Counted from the first letter of the stretch, positions 29,301 to 36,835 are shown. The stretch: 64,000 nucleotides of DNA from Ignavibacteriales bacterium (GCA_026390595.1 JAPLFQ010000025.1:124001-188000); one strand, 5' to 3'. A program made the numbers and translations. The notes: generated by a model from the letters alone, not told the origin.

Positions 29301-30250
29301 ACTGGAACCTCAACTGGAACTACAACGTCAACAAAACGATCCAGTCGGACAGTCTCGGGTTCACGACGGTGAACAGCAAGGTCGTCAGCGGCGATGTGTC
29401 GCGATCCTATCTTTCTTTCCCGTCCATTCTGTTTTTCAAATTCCTGAACACGAGCATCGAGCAGGTTCAGAAACAATATGTGCTCGCGCGCGATAATCCG
29501 AGTGACGTACGCTCGAGCGACGCGAAAATCTCGGAAGCGTTTGAAAAAGGGCTGGAAGCTCTGCCGTTCGCGCAGAAGTTCCTGGGTAACCTGGTGCCCC
29601 GTCCGAACTGGACGATCCGGTGGGACGGCCTTGAAAAATTACCTCTCTTCAATTTGATCACCACGCGCATCGCATTCGATCACAGCTATACATCGGGCTA
29701 CAAGATGCGTTGGAGAATCGATCCGACGGGGAACCAGATCACTGAAAGTCAGGGTGTGAGCTACGGTTTTGCGCCGCTCGTCGGTTTCAATGTTACGTTC
29801 AAGCAGATTCTGAAGGGGAATTTTACAGCGAACTTCCGCTACGGGACTTCGACAAACTACGACCTGACTCCGGCCGCGCAGAATATCGTCCAGTCAGACA
29901 TTATAGACATGACTATCACCGGCGGATTCTCACGCAGCGGCTTCGAGATTCCGTTCTTCGGTCTGGCCCTCTCCAACGACATTGAAGTCAGTTTCTCGTA
30001 CAGCAATTCCAAGAACGCACGGCGCGTGTACGATCTGAACTCCGACAACTTCAAGCCGGAAGGGACGCCGCTTGAGGGCTCCAGCAGGACGATTCTGGAA
30101 CCCCGTATCCGGTACATTCTCAGTGCGAGAGTCACAGCTTCTGTATACTACAAGTACACGAAGCTCAAGCCCGACGAAGGCGGCTCGCGCATCCCTGGTT
30201 CAACAACGAATGAGGGGGGGCTGGATGTTCGTATTTCTATCCAGCCCTGA
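23372..30250 (+). CDS. sprA: T9SS outer-membrane translocon SprA (Sov)
   Basis: Giant 36-strand beta-barrel that carries T9SS cargo through the outer membrane. At 2292 residues it is close to known SprA/Sov length. The N-terminus has a signal-like helix (about residues 23-48); the body contains SprA N-domain features such as FSIFGPNIIRIQINGAVDI and SVEAGNVSLTTNSSF, a SFGSRDT-like GNFGSRDT stretch, and VAYIDDFEGSRKTIPL with the conserved IDDFEG motif. The remainder is rich in alternating hydrophobic strands ending VRISIQP, a typical barrel C-terminus. The GTG at 23372 is used; an ATG at 23441 is possible. It marks a type IX secretion system whose other parts lie elsewhere, apart from porX nearby. 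Confidence 0.95.
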   Translation: MRQGSELRSPKTSGRQSLSLGRLMGGAAALILALFSLASSLIPETNSFAAPLAALPREKAEVLAASPGSSPVLQDTTRRRPAGTMSRRARALEKRSQSVDTTDVTKSAARILEAIKALPRDSSARLAFQHVRRDEQVVNLLSRPSHALYLPDPMIIRTQQTLDSTRLEYRVRRLYGTMDTRIPQTFTLDEYRELRLRQTIRKNWEAKAHAYELETDKKKGLGDLFGSVTNIEIPVPKNPIFSIFGPNIIRIQINGAVDIHGAFRNTASDLFLNNPLAQSRSEPDFSQEVQVNVKGQIGDKLTLDADWNTQRQFEYENQLKVHYKGYDDDIIQSVEAGNVSLTTNSSFISSSSALFGIKAGFQIGPLKLTTVASQKKGQIKALSVSGGGKPTPFERRATDYSTDYYFIDTSYIAWFDSAYINIPPVVNLRKEIRDLEVWVTRIGNEDPNERDVVAFMDQNQVLTKQGDPAARRQEYDMVPGEVEVGRFIRLDPNSDYTYHQYAGYITLNRSLQTEQAIAVAYALPDPTNPQKSVSVGNFGSRDTAKTSKLVMKLVRPQKLGPQYKTAWRMMMKNVYPLGGRGIKKEGFELKLVYEVPGKEPQDNILGLFNLLEVFGLDRYGEQPGSPPDGKFDYAPLLTINESRGELIFPRAEPFLDGVRKFFLSKGLSVAQADSFAFREVYDTTFNGASNSQRNKFLIRGSTSSSMASTYQIGFNTVEGSVKVVVNGNQAVLNTDYSVDYISGQVTIKNQALLVPGANLQIQYEANDLLQLASKSLLGARGELNLGKNSSFGFTVMNLSQQSLSDKIRLGEEPISNTILGLDGGTTFDLDFLTRAVNWLPGVQTNAVSNISVKGEAAYMSPNPNTRTSPISTDHGASVAYIDDFEGSRKTIPLATQYGAWRDASVPEFISTLDTPLKLTSQAKMEYKAKLVWYTVQPSDVSATQIWPNKSVRAGQDQVTVLNLWYRPNERAAYNYSMDLDTKLRANHQKTWAGIQRLLGSTATNLLDENINFIELWVHLNKVQSTVKLNIDLGLISEDVIPNNRLDTEDGLDGGIKNGILRPGEDIGIDGYSNDQEKIQYHDFITRYPEYAEDPSGDDWVRPNPQSLDPNDYRGINGTENNAQSDVGRFPDSEDLNRNNNVDRTNSYFEYELSLDTLSNDFRQFVTGGNNGWYQVRIPLNGFKRSIGDPSFGTVEAMRVWLTGAQDETLIRIAEFNLVGNQWEELVKNDSTFRVSVVNIEDNPNYVSPSSLPRQRDPNQPDQVILLNEQSLNLIVNGLKDGESRQSIKRFPTRPLDLFSYRAMQMFVHGDERPGTRIHYNDTTNYDLELFLRFGSDSLNYYEYRAPIHAGWDLNDVNISFAEITAIKQFGRDSLTTLSPRIPVPGGPPGATYQVRGLPTLTNIRQIVVGVQNPSFKGPSVVTTEVWVNELRLTDVDNTPGWAYRFDSSVKIADIANVTFNMTQRDANFHSLEDRFGTRNQDRNWAIAASVAFERFLPQSWAGTGLSFSYSRSEQLQNPKYMPGTDILVDQASQVVADAERAKGTPDAIVQGKADSVRLRTQTLSVSETFALPNIKLNVPVNSWLVTETINKLSLSYSFTRSSQRSPVTESMEQWQWNARAAYGLTFSDRNFISPFAPFGDFFLTKSWKDLKIYFSPRNFNVSASFARGQTKEQARDQTIAKPTVRNFAAGRSMSFTWQFTDGGLLNLGTEYSLDVQSTLLNFETDDFGRQRSFSQIMSEMFGKSKLIDFGNDLNYGQSININPRILIPPILMLDRIFSVSTRYSARYDWVNNLQAGSLGKGAGAAGNASLNFDVNMKVIGEQIWSQQQGAPEAATDTGKGKSAFNLAKTLDRASRVLFKTTIFDFEKLSMAFTQQTRTQNSGVIGRPGFANMFGRIPFVESSLPENGPSLMYQLGLSSDPHGEVIVKGTNKFPFIGGYTIPGIRAPNGNLVDQYSQANNLTMRTNRPLWEGASIELNWNLNWNYNVNKTIQSDSLGFTTVNSKVVSGDVSRSYLSFPSILFFKFLNTSIEQVQKQYVLARDNPSDVRSSDAKISEAFEKGLEALPFAQKFLGNLVPRPNWTIRWDGLEKLPLFNLITTRIAFDHSYTSGYKMRWRIDPTGNQITESQGVSYGFAPLVGFNVTFKQILKGNFTANFRYGTSTNYDLTPAAQNIVQSDIIDMTITGGFSRSGFEIPFFGLALSNDIEVSFSYSNSKNARRVYDLNSDNFKPEGTPLEGSSRTILEPRIRYILSARVTASVYYKYTKLKPDEGGSRIPGSTTNEGGLDVRISIQP

Positions 30251-30374
30251 TGAGATCTTCTTTTGCTGCGGAAGTTTGTTTCAAAACATGACCATTCCAC
30301 GGAGGTGACTTTTCGGACCTTGTTCACGACATCTTAGTTCACCGTTCGATGAACATTTTGTCCCGGAGGTCACC

Positions 30375-30914
30375 ATGTCCAATCACCTGAGCAGATTTAC
30401 CTGGATCATCATCCTCTCTTGTGCGCTAGCCGCAGTCAGTTCCGCTGGAGCTCGACCCGACAAAATGGCCAGCGTTCGCATTAAGACGCTGTCGATGTAT
30501 CGACCATCCGTGGCTGGCCAAGGAGAAATCCACACACATCTGACACGGTGGTTTGAATCGCAGGGTGTAAAAGTCTCCGACACCGCCGAGTGGGTTGTCT
30601 GGTTCAATGCTCTCAACATTGACGAGTCTGATACGAACCATATCATCCTGGCAATCGGTCTTGGTCACACGCTTCCGAAGGAGGCGATCGAAATGGGAAA
30701 GAAGTCAGAAATATTCTATTCCCATCTGCCTGTTTCAAAGAAGTCTTCGCTCCCGGCGGAGGGAAAGTTCATCCGCGAATATGTTACCGAAGGATTTCTG
30801 TATGAGTTCATGTATCCGCTGGACGAGAAGCTTGCGGTGGTTCCACGGCAGAAGCTGCTGGAGCGTCTCGACGAGCTCGTGAACGATCTTTGCGCCAGAC
30901 AACTCGAGGGCTGA
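30375..30914 (+). CDS. Small secreted protein between sprA and porX, unknown function
   Basis: A 179-residue protein preceded by GGAGG and starting with a clear signal peptide (residues 1-25, ending SSAGA). The mature part has no motif I recognise; it contains a WVVWFNALNIDE strand and an acidic-basic C-terminal helix (RQKLLERLDELVNDLCARQ). No membrane helix follows the signal, so a periplasmic location is likely. Its place between two T9SS genes makes a role near that system conceivable, but nothing in the sequence proves it. Confidence 0.7.
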   Translation: MSNHLSRFTWIIILSCALAAVSSAGARPDKMASVRIKTLSMYRPSVAGQGEIHTHLTRWFESQGVKVSDTAEWVVWFNALNIDESDTNHIILAIGLGHTLPKEAIEMGKKSEIFYSHLPVSKKSSLPAEGKFIREYVTEGFLYEFMYPLDEKLAVVPRQKLLERLDELVNDLCARQLEG

Positions 30915-30997
30915 TCCCGCAATTGCACGGCAGACGGCGGGCAACGTGCCCGTTCGTTGATTCTCAGGACTAGATTGGGTACTTTCATAGAAGGAAA

Positions 30998-32563
30998 ATG
31001 ATGACGAAGAAAAGAATATTGTGGGTCGACGACGAGATTGATCTCCTCCGTGCGCACGTGCGCCTCCTGGAAGAGAAAGGGTACACTGTGGAAACAGCCA
31101 CGAATGGCGAAGATGCTCTCCAGATGACGAGGGAAAAGGGGTACGATCTGGTCTTTCTGGATGAGATGATGCCGGGGATGGGCGGACTCCAGACACTTTC
31201 CAAAATGAAGGATCTTGATCCGAAGATCCCGATCGTGATGGTGACGAAAAACGAAGCCGAAAGTCTCATGGAGGAGGCAATCGGTGGGAAGATCAGCGAC
31301 TATCTGACGAAACCTGTGAATCCCAGTCAGATTCTGCTTGCCTGCAAGAAGATTCTGGAAGGGAAGAAGATCTCAAGCGAGCACGTGTCCCGCGACTATT
31401 CGGCGGAATTCAGCCAGATCTCTCTCGCCCTCATGAATCCGATGGATCACAACGGGTGGTATGAGTTGTATTCCAAACTCACGGGCTGGGACATGGAGCT
31501 CGATGAGCATCCCGAGCTGGGCCTGCGTCAGACACTTGTCGACCAAAAACGGGAATGCAACGCGGAATTCGGTAAGTATGTCGAAAGGAACTACCGGAAC
31601 TGGATCAACCAGACAACGGACAAGCCGGTTCTTTCCACGCAGGTCGTTGAGCAGTTCGTCATTCCGGAGCTCGACAACACGGGATCGGTGTTTCTCTTTA
31701 TCATCGACTGTCTGAGGCTGGACCAGTGGCTTGTGATGGAGCACTTCCTTTCAGATTACTTCTCGGTCGAGCGTTCCTTCCAGTTCAGCATTCTGCCTAC
31801 GGCGACACCCTACTCCCGCAACGCGATTTTTAGCGGCTTGTTTCCCGTCGAGCTTGAACAGCGGTTCCCGGAGATTTGGGCCCCCGGCGACGATGATGAA
31901 AACAGCCGGAACCGGGACGAGCATCAGCTTCTGGACAAGCTGCTGGAGAGAAAGCGCATTGCCTTGAAGCCCGAGCCCAAGTACATCAAGATTTTGGATG
32001 CGGACTTCGGGCGGCAGGTCGAGGGGAACATCCTCTCCTATACCAAGGGCAAGCTGACGGCGGTGGTGGTGAATTTTGTGGATATGCTGGCCCATGGCCG
32101 GTCCGACTCTCAACTCCTCAAGGAAATTGCACCGGACGAAGCAGCCTATCGGTCGCTGACGCGCTCTTGGTTCCAGCACTCCTCGTTGTTCAGCATGCTC
32201 AAGGTGCTCTCGACGCAGAAGAACGTGAAGATCGTCCTCACCTCAGATCACGGCAGTATCCGCTGTATGCGCGGGTCGAAAGTAATCGGTGACCGTGAGG
32301 CCTCGACGAACCTTCGGTACAAGTTCGGCCGCAACCTGCGCGTAGACGAACGGCATGCGGTATTTGTGAAGCATCCGCAGGACTACAAACTGCCGCGGGC
32401 AAGCGTGACAACGAACTACATCCTTGCGAAGGAAGACTATTACTTCGTCTATCCGACGGATTATCATCGGTACCTCGCTCAATATCGCGACAGCTTCCAG
32501 CACGGCGGCATCTCCATGGAAGAAATGATGCTGCCCGTGGTGACGCTCACGCCCAAGAGGTAA
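30998..32563 (+). CDS. porX: PorX-type response regulator with PglZ domain
   Basis: Cytoplasmic response regulator that in Porphyromonas and Flavobacterium controls type IX secretion. The 521-residue protein has an N-terminal receiver (WVDDEID, phospho-accepting Asp55 in FLDEMMPG, KPVNPSQ), a helical linker, and a C-terminal alkaline-phosphatase-like PglZ domain with IIDCLRLDQW (Asp237), PTATPYSRNAIFSGL carrying the expected catalytic threonine, VLTSDHGSI and a final QHGGISMEE. There is no DNA-binding output domain, as in PorX. GAAGGAAA precedes the ATGATG start. Proximity to sprA strengthens the assignment; the usual partner kinase PorY is not seen here. Confidence 0.93.
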   Translation: MMTKKRILWVDDEIDLLRAHVRLLEEKGYTVETATNGEDALQMTREKGYDLVFLDEMMPGMGGLQTLSKMKDLDPKIPIVMVTKNEAESLMEEAIGGKISDYLTKPVNPSQILLACKKILEGKKISSEHVSRDYSAEFSQISLALMNPMDHNGWYELYSKLTGWDMELDEHPELGLRQTLVDQKRECNAEFGKYVERNYRNWINQTTDKPVLSTQVVEQFVIPELDNTGSVFLFIIDCLRLDQWLVMEHFLSDYFSVERSFQFSILPTATPYSRNAIFSGLFPVELEQRFPEIWAPGDDDENSRNRDEHQLLDKLLERKRIALKPEPKYIKILDADFGRQVEGNILSYTKGKLTAVVVNFVDMLAHGRSDSQLLKEIAPDEAAYRSLTRSWFQHSSLFSMLKVLSTQKNVKIVLTSDHGSIRCMRGSKVIGDREASTNLRYKFGRNLRVDERHAVFVKHPQDYKLPRASVTTNYILAKEDYYFVYPTDYHRYLAQYRDSFQHGGISMEEMMLPVVTLTPKR

Positions 32564-32564
32564 A

Positions 32565-32679
32565 GAAATTTGCCACGGATGATCACGGAAGAAGCACGGA
32601 TCGGACGGATTGAGAGAATGAAATGTGTGTTCTCATCCGTGAACATCCGTCGAGATCTGTGTTGATCCGTGGTTTCTTG
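32565..32679. repeat. ATCCGTG-family inverted repeat
   Basis: Left arm 32565-32611 contains CACGGATGATCACGG and ACGGATCGGACGGATT; right arm 32625-32679 contains CATCCGTGAACATCCGTC and GTTGATCCGTGG. Each arm is a run of near-tandem 9-12 base words, and the arms are inverted with only about 13 bases between. The element fills the porX-tsaE gap. A related single-arm copy is at 56303-56349. Confidence 0.75.
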
Positions 32680-32691
32680 TCCTTTCAAAGA

Positions 32692-33186
32692 ATGGCAATG
32701 CTCAACGAACACCTTACACACTCAGAAGAGGAGACGCTCACGCTGGCACAGTCCTTCGCCGGCCGACTCGAGCGGGGGGATGTTGTTGCCCTGTGGGGTG
32801 AGCTGGGTACGGGGAAGACACGTTTCGTAAAAGGTGTGTGCGAAGCGTTCGGAGCGAACCGGCACGTCTCAAGCCCGAGCTTCGTCATTCTCAACCGCTA
32901 TGAGGGAACGGGGAGGGATCAACGGGAATTGTTCGTCTATCACCTCGACCTATACCGTGTGAAATCAGCCGAGGAGATCTATGATCTCGGCTTTGAGGAG
33001 TTTGTCTACGGTGACGGTATCACGTTGATAGAATGGGCCGAACAGCTTGGAGATCTCCTGCCGCCAAAGCGCTATGATGTACGGCTGGTCTATGGCGAGA
33101 AAGACGCTGATCGCACGATTTCCATCGAGGCCCTGAACGCGGGAGCGGGCGGAACGGGATCGCGAAAGGTATCGACGGTATCATGA
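32692..33186 (+). CDS. tsaE: tRNA threonylcarbamoyladenosine biosynthesis ATPase TsaE
   Basis: ATPase needed with TsaB and TsaD to place threonylcarbamoyl on A37 of ANN-decoding tRNAs. From the ATG at 32692 it is 164 residues with Walker A GELGTGKT at 36-43, the SSPSFVILNRYEG switch region, YHLDLYRVKSAEEIYDLG, and IEWAEQLGDLLP, all family hallmarks. Longer in-frame starts run back into the ATCCGTG repeat and are unlikely. Its stop overlaps the tsaB start (ATGA), so the pair is translationally coupled. Confidence 0.95.
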   Translation: MAMLNEHLTHSEEETLTLAQSFAGRLERGDVVALWGELGTGKTRFVKGVCEAFGANRHVSSPSFVILNRYEGTGRDQRELFVYHLDLYRVKSAEEIYDLGFEEFVYGDGITLIEWAEQLGDLLPPKRYDVRLVYGEKDADRTISIEALNAGAGGTGSRKVSTVS

Positions 33187-33869
33187 ATATTCTGGGCCTC
33201 GAAACATCCACTGCCGTCTGTTCTGTCGGGCTCTTCCGCGAGGGACAGCCTGGTGTTGAACATTCACTGCGCGAGTCGCATATACACTCCGAGAAGTTGT
33301 TGACGCTCATGCAGGAAGTCATGAAGGAAGCGGGCATCGGAATGAAGGAGCTGGATGCAATCGCCGTCTCCATTGGACCCGGCTCGTTCACAGGACTGCG
33401 AATCGGGCTGAGCACAGCAAAGGGGCTGTCGTATGCTCTCGACAAGCCTCTGGTCGCGGTTTCGACGTTCGGAGCTATCGCGGAAGCGGCCCGCCGGCTG
33501 GCAGGGGCATCGGGACCGATAGCAGTCCTGATCGATGCGAAGAAGGAGGAATGGTACGTAGGGCGATTTCTCGTTGCCGACGGAAGCGTTCGTGAGGCAG
33601 GCCCGGTAGAGGTCAGATCGCTTGCAGCGGCCGCATCCTTATTGAAAGAAGAGAAATGTGCGCTGATTCTGACGGACAAGGTCGATCAGCTTTCTCGGGC
33701 TCTTGACATTGGGGCGACGATTGAAGATGTTCATACGTATTGCCGCGGTGACGTCGTGGCATCGCTCGGGTATGCGGGGGCGATGAGGCAGGAATTTGCA
33801 GATGCTCCGTCTCTGGAGCCGATGTATCTGAAGGATTTTGTCATCCGGTCGGCTCAGCCCGTGTCGTAG
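33183..33869 (+). CDS. tsaB: tRNA threonylcarbamoyladenosine biosynthesis protein TsaB
   Basis: Non-catalytic partner of TsaD in t6A formation. The 228-residue protein begins with MNILGLETSTAVCSVGL, carries the HSEKLLTLMQE region and the ASKHA-fold SIGPGSFTGLRIGLSTAKGL block, and ends with a YLKDF tail typical of TsaB. Length is normal. It is coupled to tsaE by a four-base overlap; tsaD is not in the window. Confidence 0.94.
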   Translation: MNILGLETSTAVCSVGLFREGQPGVEHSLRESHIHSEKLLTLMQEVMKEAGIGMKELDAIAVSIGPGSFTGLRIGLSTAKGLSYALDKPLVAVSTFGAIAEAARRLAGASGPIAVLIDAKKEEWYVGRFLVADGSVREAGPVEVRSLAAAASLLKEEKCALILTDKVDQLSRALDIGATIEDVHTYCRGDVVASLGYAGAMRQEFADAPSLEPMYLKDFVIRSAQPVS

Positions 33870-33888
33870 CACCGACCTTCAATGTCGT

Positions 33889-33945
33889 ATCCCCGACCTT
33901 TTTACCCACCGTAGTCCGGAGGACGAAGGTGGGCAGGTCGGGGAT
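33889..33945. repeat. Nested GC-rich hairpin after tsaB
   Basis: Outer arms ATCCCCGACC (33889-33898) and GGTCGGGGAT (33936-33945) are perfectly complementary. Between them lies a second palindrome, CCCACC...GGTGGG, itself containing GTCCGGAGGAC. With no T run it is better read as a nested palindromic repeat than as a terminator, though it could stop transcription after tsaB. Confidence 0.65.
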
Positions 33946-33984
33946 GGAAGGCATGCACAGCCGGGTAATCAGAGATGTCTTTGG

Positions 33985-34104
33985 GAGGCTGTCTCAAATG
34001 TAGGTCGAAATGTAATTTCGACCACGTTGAGGATGCTGAAAACGTAGTAATTGACAGAATCTCGACGTAATTCAGAAGGTTGTCAGTACTTTTGAGACAG
34101 CCTC
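33985..34104. mobile_element. MITE-like element with GAGGCTGTCTCAAA terminal inverted repeats
   Basis: A 120-bp unit bounded by a perfect 14-base inverted repeat: GAGGCTGTCTCAAA at 33985-33998 and its complement at 34091-34104. It has an internal palindrome (GGTCGAAATGTAATTTCGACC-type) and no coding capacity. Ends of the form GGCTGTCTCAAA resemble those of IS1182-type insertion sequences, so it may be a non-autonomous derivative; this is from memory of the family. I see no clear target-site duplication. It sits upstream of accD. Confidence 0.65.
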
Positions 34105-34206
34105 ATAGGAATGGTAGCAACAAAACTCTGAGAGGATTCAGCCCCTTCTGACCCGGGCATAATCTCAGAGATAAACAACAGTTCGGATTTCACCAAGGAG
34201 ATCCCC

Positions 34207-35049
34207 ATGGCGTGGTTCAGGCGTTCCAAAGAAAACATCTCATCTGAAGGCACGAAGAAAGACATCCCCGATGGCCAATGGACAAAGTGCGATGGCTGTG
34301 GTGAGATTATTCATAAGAAACAGCTTGAGCAAAACTTCTTCACGTGCTCCAAGTGCAGCTATCATTTCCGGATCGGCAGCAAGGAGTATTTCGAAATCCT
34401 GCTCGATCAGAAGTCCTTCAAGGAAATGGATGCCAAGATGCGCTCCGTCGACGCGCTGAACTTCGTTGATACGAAGCGCTACGTGGACCGCCTCAAGGAC
34501 TCAACCCGAAAAAGCGGCCTGAATGATGCAGTGCGGACCGGAACGGCGCAGATCAACGGAGTGCCGATCGTCATCGCCTGCATGGATTTCTCGTTCATCG
34601 GCGGCAGTATGGGCTCGGTGGTGGGGGAGAAGATCGCGAGGGCGATTGACTGTGCTATCAAGAAGCGGAGTGCCCTGATCATCATCTCATCCAGCGGCGG
34701 CGCGAGAATGATGGAGGCTGCCTATTCGCTGATGCAGTTGGCGAAGACCAGCGCCAAACTCGCCCAGCTTTCGGATGCCGGGGTTCCGTACATTTCCGTC
34801 ATGACTGACCCCACAACGGGGGGAGTGACCGCGAGCTACGCGATGCTCGGCGACATCCACATTGCCGAGCAGGGAGCCCTGATCGGTTTCGCAGGCCCCC
34901 GCGTGATCAAGCAGACGATTGGCCGCGATCTGCCAAAGGGATTCCAGCGCGCGGAGTTCCTCGAAGAAAGAGGATTCATCGATATCGTTCTGCATCGCAA
35001 GGATATGAAAGAGACGATCACGAAAGTGCTGAAACTGTTACAGGGCTGA
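34207..35049 (+). CDS. accD: Acetyl-CoA carboxylase carboxyltransferase subunit beta
   Basis: Beta subunit of the carboxyltransferase that makes malonyl-CoA for fatty-acid synthesis. The 280-residue protein has the N-terminal zinc ribbon (Cys28, Cys31, Cys47, Cys50) and the crotonase-fold body with GSMGSVVGEKIARAID, ISSSGGARMMEAAYSLMQ, MTDPTTGGVTASYAMLGD and GFAGPRVIKQT. Length and motifs match AccD. accA is not adjacent. AAGGAGAT precedes the ATG, and the arginase gene begins seven bases after its stop. Confidence 0.96.
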   Translation: MAWFRRSKENISSEGTKKDIPDGQWTKCDGCGEIIHKKQLEQNFFTCSKCSYHFRIGSKEYFEILLDQKSFKEMDAKMRSVDALNFVDTKRYVDRLKDSTRKSGLNDAVRTGTAQINGVPIVIACMDFSFIGGSMGSVVGEKIARAIDCAIKKRSALIIISSSGGARMMEAAYSLMQLAKTSAKLAQLSDAGVPYISVMTDPTTGGVTASYAMLGDIHIAEQGALIGFAGPRVIKQTIGRDLPKGFQRAEFLEERGFIDIVLHRKDMKETITKVLKLLQG

Positions 35050-35055
35050 CGATGT

Positions 35056-35958
35056 ATGAAGATCCACATCATTGGCGTACCGATGGACTTGGGTGCTGGG
35101 CGGCGGGGGGTCGACATGGGCCCGTCTGCAATACGCATCGCTGCGGTCGCGGAACGTCTCCGTTCACTGGGACACACCGTCGTTGATGAAGGAGATATTC
35201 CCACCACCGTTCCTGAGCTGCAACCGCTCTACAATGAGAAACTGAAGTACCTCCCCGAAGTCGTGCGTGCCTGCACGCTCCTCGCATCGAAAGTCGAAAA
35301 AGTCTCGCGCGCCGGCGGAGTCCCGTTGGTACTTGGCGGGGACCACTCCATCGCCATGGGAACCATCGCGGGCGTGGCGGCAGAAGCGCGTCGCACGGGG
35401 AAGAAGCTCGGCGTTCTTTGGATCGACGCCCACGGGGACTTCAATACAAACAAATCATCTCCTTCCGGGAACATCCACGGTATGCCACTCTCCGCATCGG
35501 TCGGCATCGGCGCGCCGGAGCTCACTTCCATCGGCGGGGATTACCGCAAGGTGGATCCCAAACGCGTGGTGCTCATCGCAATCAGGGATCTCGACGAGGC
35601 CGAGAAGAAGGCCATCGGACAGCATGGCGTCACCATTTTCACGATGGAAGATATTGACAAAGAAGGCATGTCGGTCGTGATGGGGCGGGCTCTTCGCAAG
35701 CTGAAAGGGATGGACCTGCTGCACGTCAGTCTCGATCTTGACGCACTGGATCCCGAACTGGCGCCGGGAGTCGGCACGCCGGTAAAAGGCGGGTTGAACT
35801 ATCGCGAGGCCCATTTACTCATGGAAACCCTGTCTGTCCAGGGGAAAATGACGTCGATGGAGGTTGTCGAGGTGAACCCGATCCTTGACGATAGAAACCG
35901 GTCAGCCGAGATCGCAGTTGAACTTGTCTCCTCCGCTTTTGGAAAGAGGATAATCTGA
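35056..35958 (+). CDS. rocF: Arginase
   Basis: Hydrolyses arginine to ornithine and urea with a two-manganese centre. The 300-residue protein shows the ureohydrolase ligands: His97 in GGDHS (94-98), Asp124, His126 and Asp128 in DAHGDFN, and Asp227 and Asp229 in [27 protein letters not shown] at the N-terminus and [20 protein letters not shown] favour arginase over agmatinase or formiminoglutamase. Length matches RocF-type arginases. It is probably co-transcribed with accD by spacing rather than by pathway. Confidence 0.9.
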   Translation: MKIHIIGVPMDLGAGRRGVDMGPSAIRIAAVAERLRSLGHTVVDEGDIPTTVPELQPLYNEKLKYLPEVVRACTLLASKVEKVSRAGGVPLVLGGDHSIAMGTIAGVAAEARRTGKKLGVLWIDAHGDFNTNKSSPSGNIHGMPLSASVGIGAPELTSIGGDYRKVDPKRVVLIAIRDLDEAEKKAIGQHGVTIFTMEDIDKEGMSVVMGRALRKLKGMDLLHVSLDLDALDPELAPGVGTPVKGGLNYREAHLLMETLSVQGKMTSMEVVEVNPILDDRNRSAEIAVELVSSAFGKRII

Positions 35959-36002
35959 AATCGCGACCTTAGGGTCGTTGCATCGCAGCCTGGGAGAGAT
36001 AC

Positions 36003-36785
36003 ATGCCGAATGAACAGAAACCCGGATCGAAAAGAGAAATCGCCGCAGTGATCATGGCCGCCGGACAGGGAAAAAGGATGAAGGACCCTTCCCGGGCCAA
36101 GGTGATGTACGAATTGAACAACAAACCGATGATCCACTACGTCGTCGATCTTGCCGGCCAACTGGGCGCCTCCGCAATTGTCGTTGTCGTGGGTCATCAG
36201 CGTCAAATCGTGATCGACTATCTGGCGGGAAACCACCCCTCCGTATCGTGTGCAATCCAGGAACCTCAGCGGGGGACAGGTCACGCCGTGATGCAGTCCG
36301 CTGCTGCGCTTGACACGTTCAGAGGCGATGTGCTCGTATTGTCAGGGGATGTGCCGCTCCTGACAAAACGAACGATGGAGAACCTCATGCGGCATCATGT
36401 TGACACTGGTGCCGTTGCGACGATTCTCACGTCTAAGATGAAGGATCCGACAGGCTATGGGCGCATCATTCGCAATCCCGACGGTTCTGTCAAGAAGATT
36501 GTCGAGCATCGGGACGCGTCGGAGGAGGAAAGAACGATTGCGGAAATCAATTCCGGGATTTATGTGTTTGATAAAGAGAAGCTGTTTGACGGTCTGAATC
36601 ACATTACACCCGACAACGCTCAGAACGAGTACTATCTGACCGACGTGTTCGAGTATTTCTGGCAGCAACGTTGGACCGTTTCTGCGTTGGTGGCAGAGCA
36701 TGAGGATGAAATCCACGGCATTAATACGTTTGACCAGCTCGAGCAGGCAAGGGGGATTCTGAATGCACGGCCTGGTGATCAATAG
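36003..36785 (+). CDS. GlmU-like nucleotidyltransferase lacking the acetyltransferase domain
   Basis: Sugar-phosphate nucleotidyltransferase of 260 residues matching only the N-terminal uridyltransferase half of GlmU. Seen are AAGQGKRMK (nucleotide loop), QRGTGHAVMQSA, LSGDVPLL (metal Asp), GYGRIIRN, EINSGIYVF and NAQNEYYLTD. The left-handed beta-helix acetyltransferase half (normally another 200 residues) is missing and the protein ends cleanly, with no helix-coding sequence after the stop. It would make UDP-GlcNAc from GlcNAc-1-phosphate, with acetylation done by another enzyme, or use a different sugar. wecB, about 5 kb downstream, uses UDP-GlcNAc. Confidence 0.85.
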   Translation: MPNEQKPGSKREIAAVIMAAGQGKRMKDPSRAKVMYELNNKPMIHYVVDLAGQLGASAIVVVVGHQRQIVIDYLAGNHPSVSCAIQEPQRGTGHAVMQSAAALDTFRGDVLVLSGDVPLLTKRTMENLMRHHVDTGAVATILTSKMKDPTGYGRIIRNPDGSVKKIVEHRDASEEERTIAEINSGIYVFDKEKLFDGLNHITPDNAQNEYYLTDVFEYFWQQRWTVSALVAEHEDEIHGINTFDQLEQARGILNARPGDQ

Positions 36786-36835
36786 TTTCCTTCTTTGATA
36801 GAAATCATTCATCGCAGAGGGCCCACAATCTTGGG

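Noticed and set aside
30957-30987. Possible promoter (TTG, 20-base spacer, TACTTTCA) before porX
   Set aside because: Two mismatches in the -7 element, and the start site would leave almost no room for the ribosome-binding site before the ATG at 30998.
32565-32679. Possible CRISPR array in the word repeats
   Set aside because: The repeated words are short, imperfect and arranged as inverted arms without regular unique spacers; no cas genes are present anywhere in the window.
33838-34047. Small plus-strand frame after tsaB
   Set aside because: It spans the nested hairpin and half of the MITE-like element and has no protein-like features.
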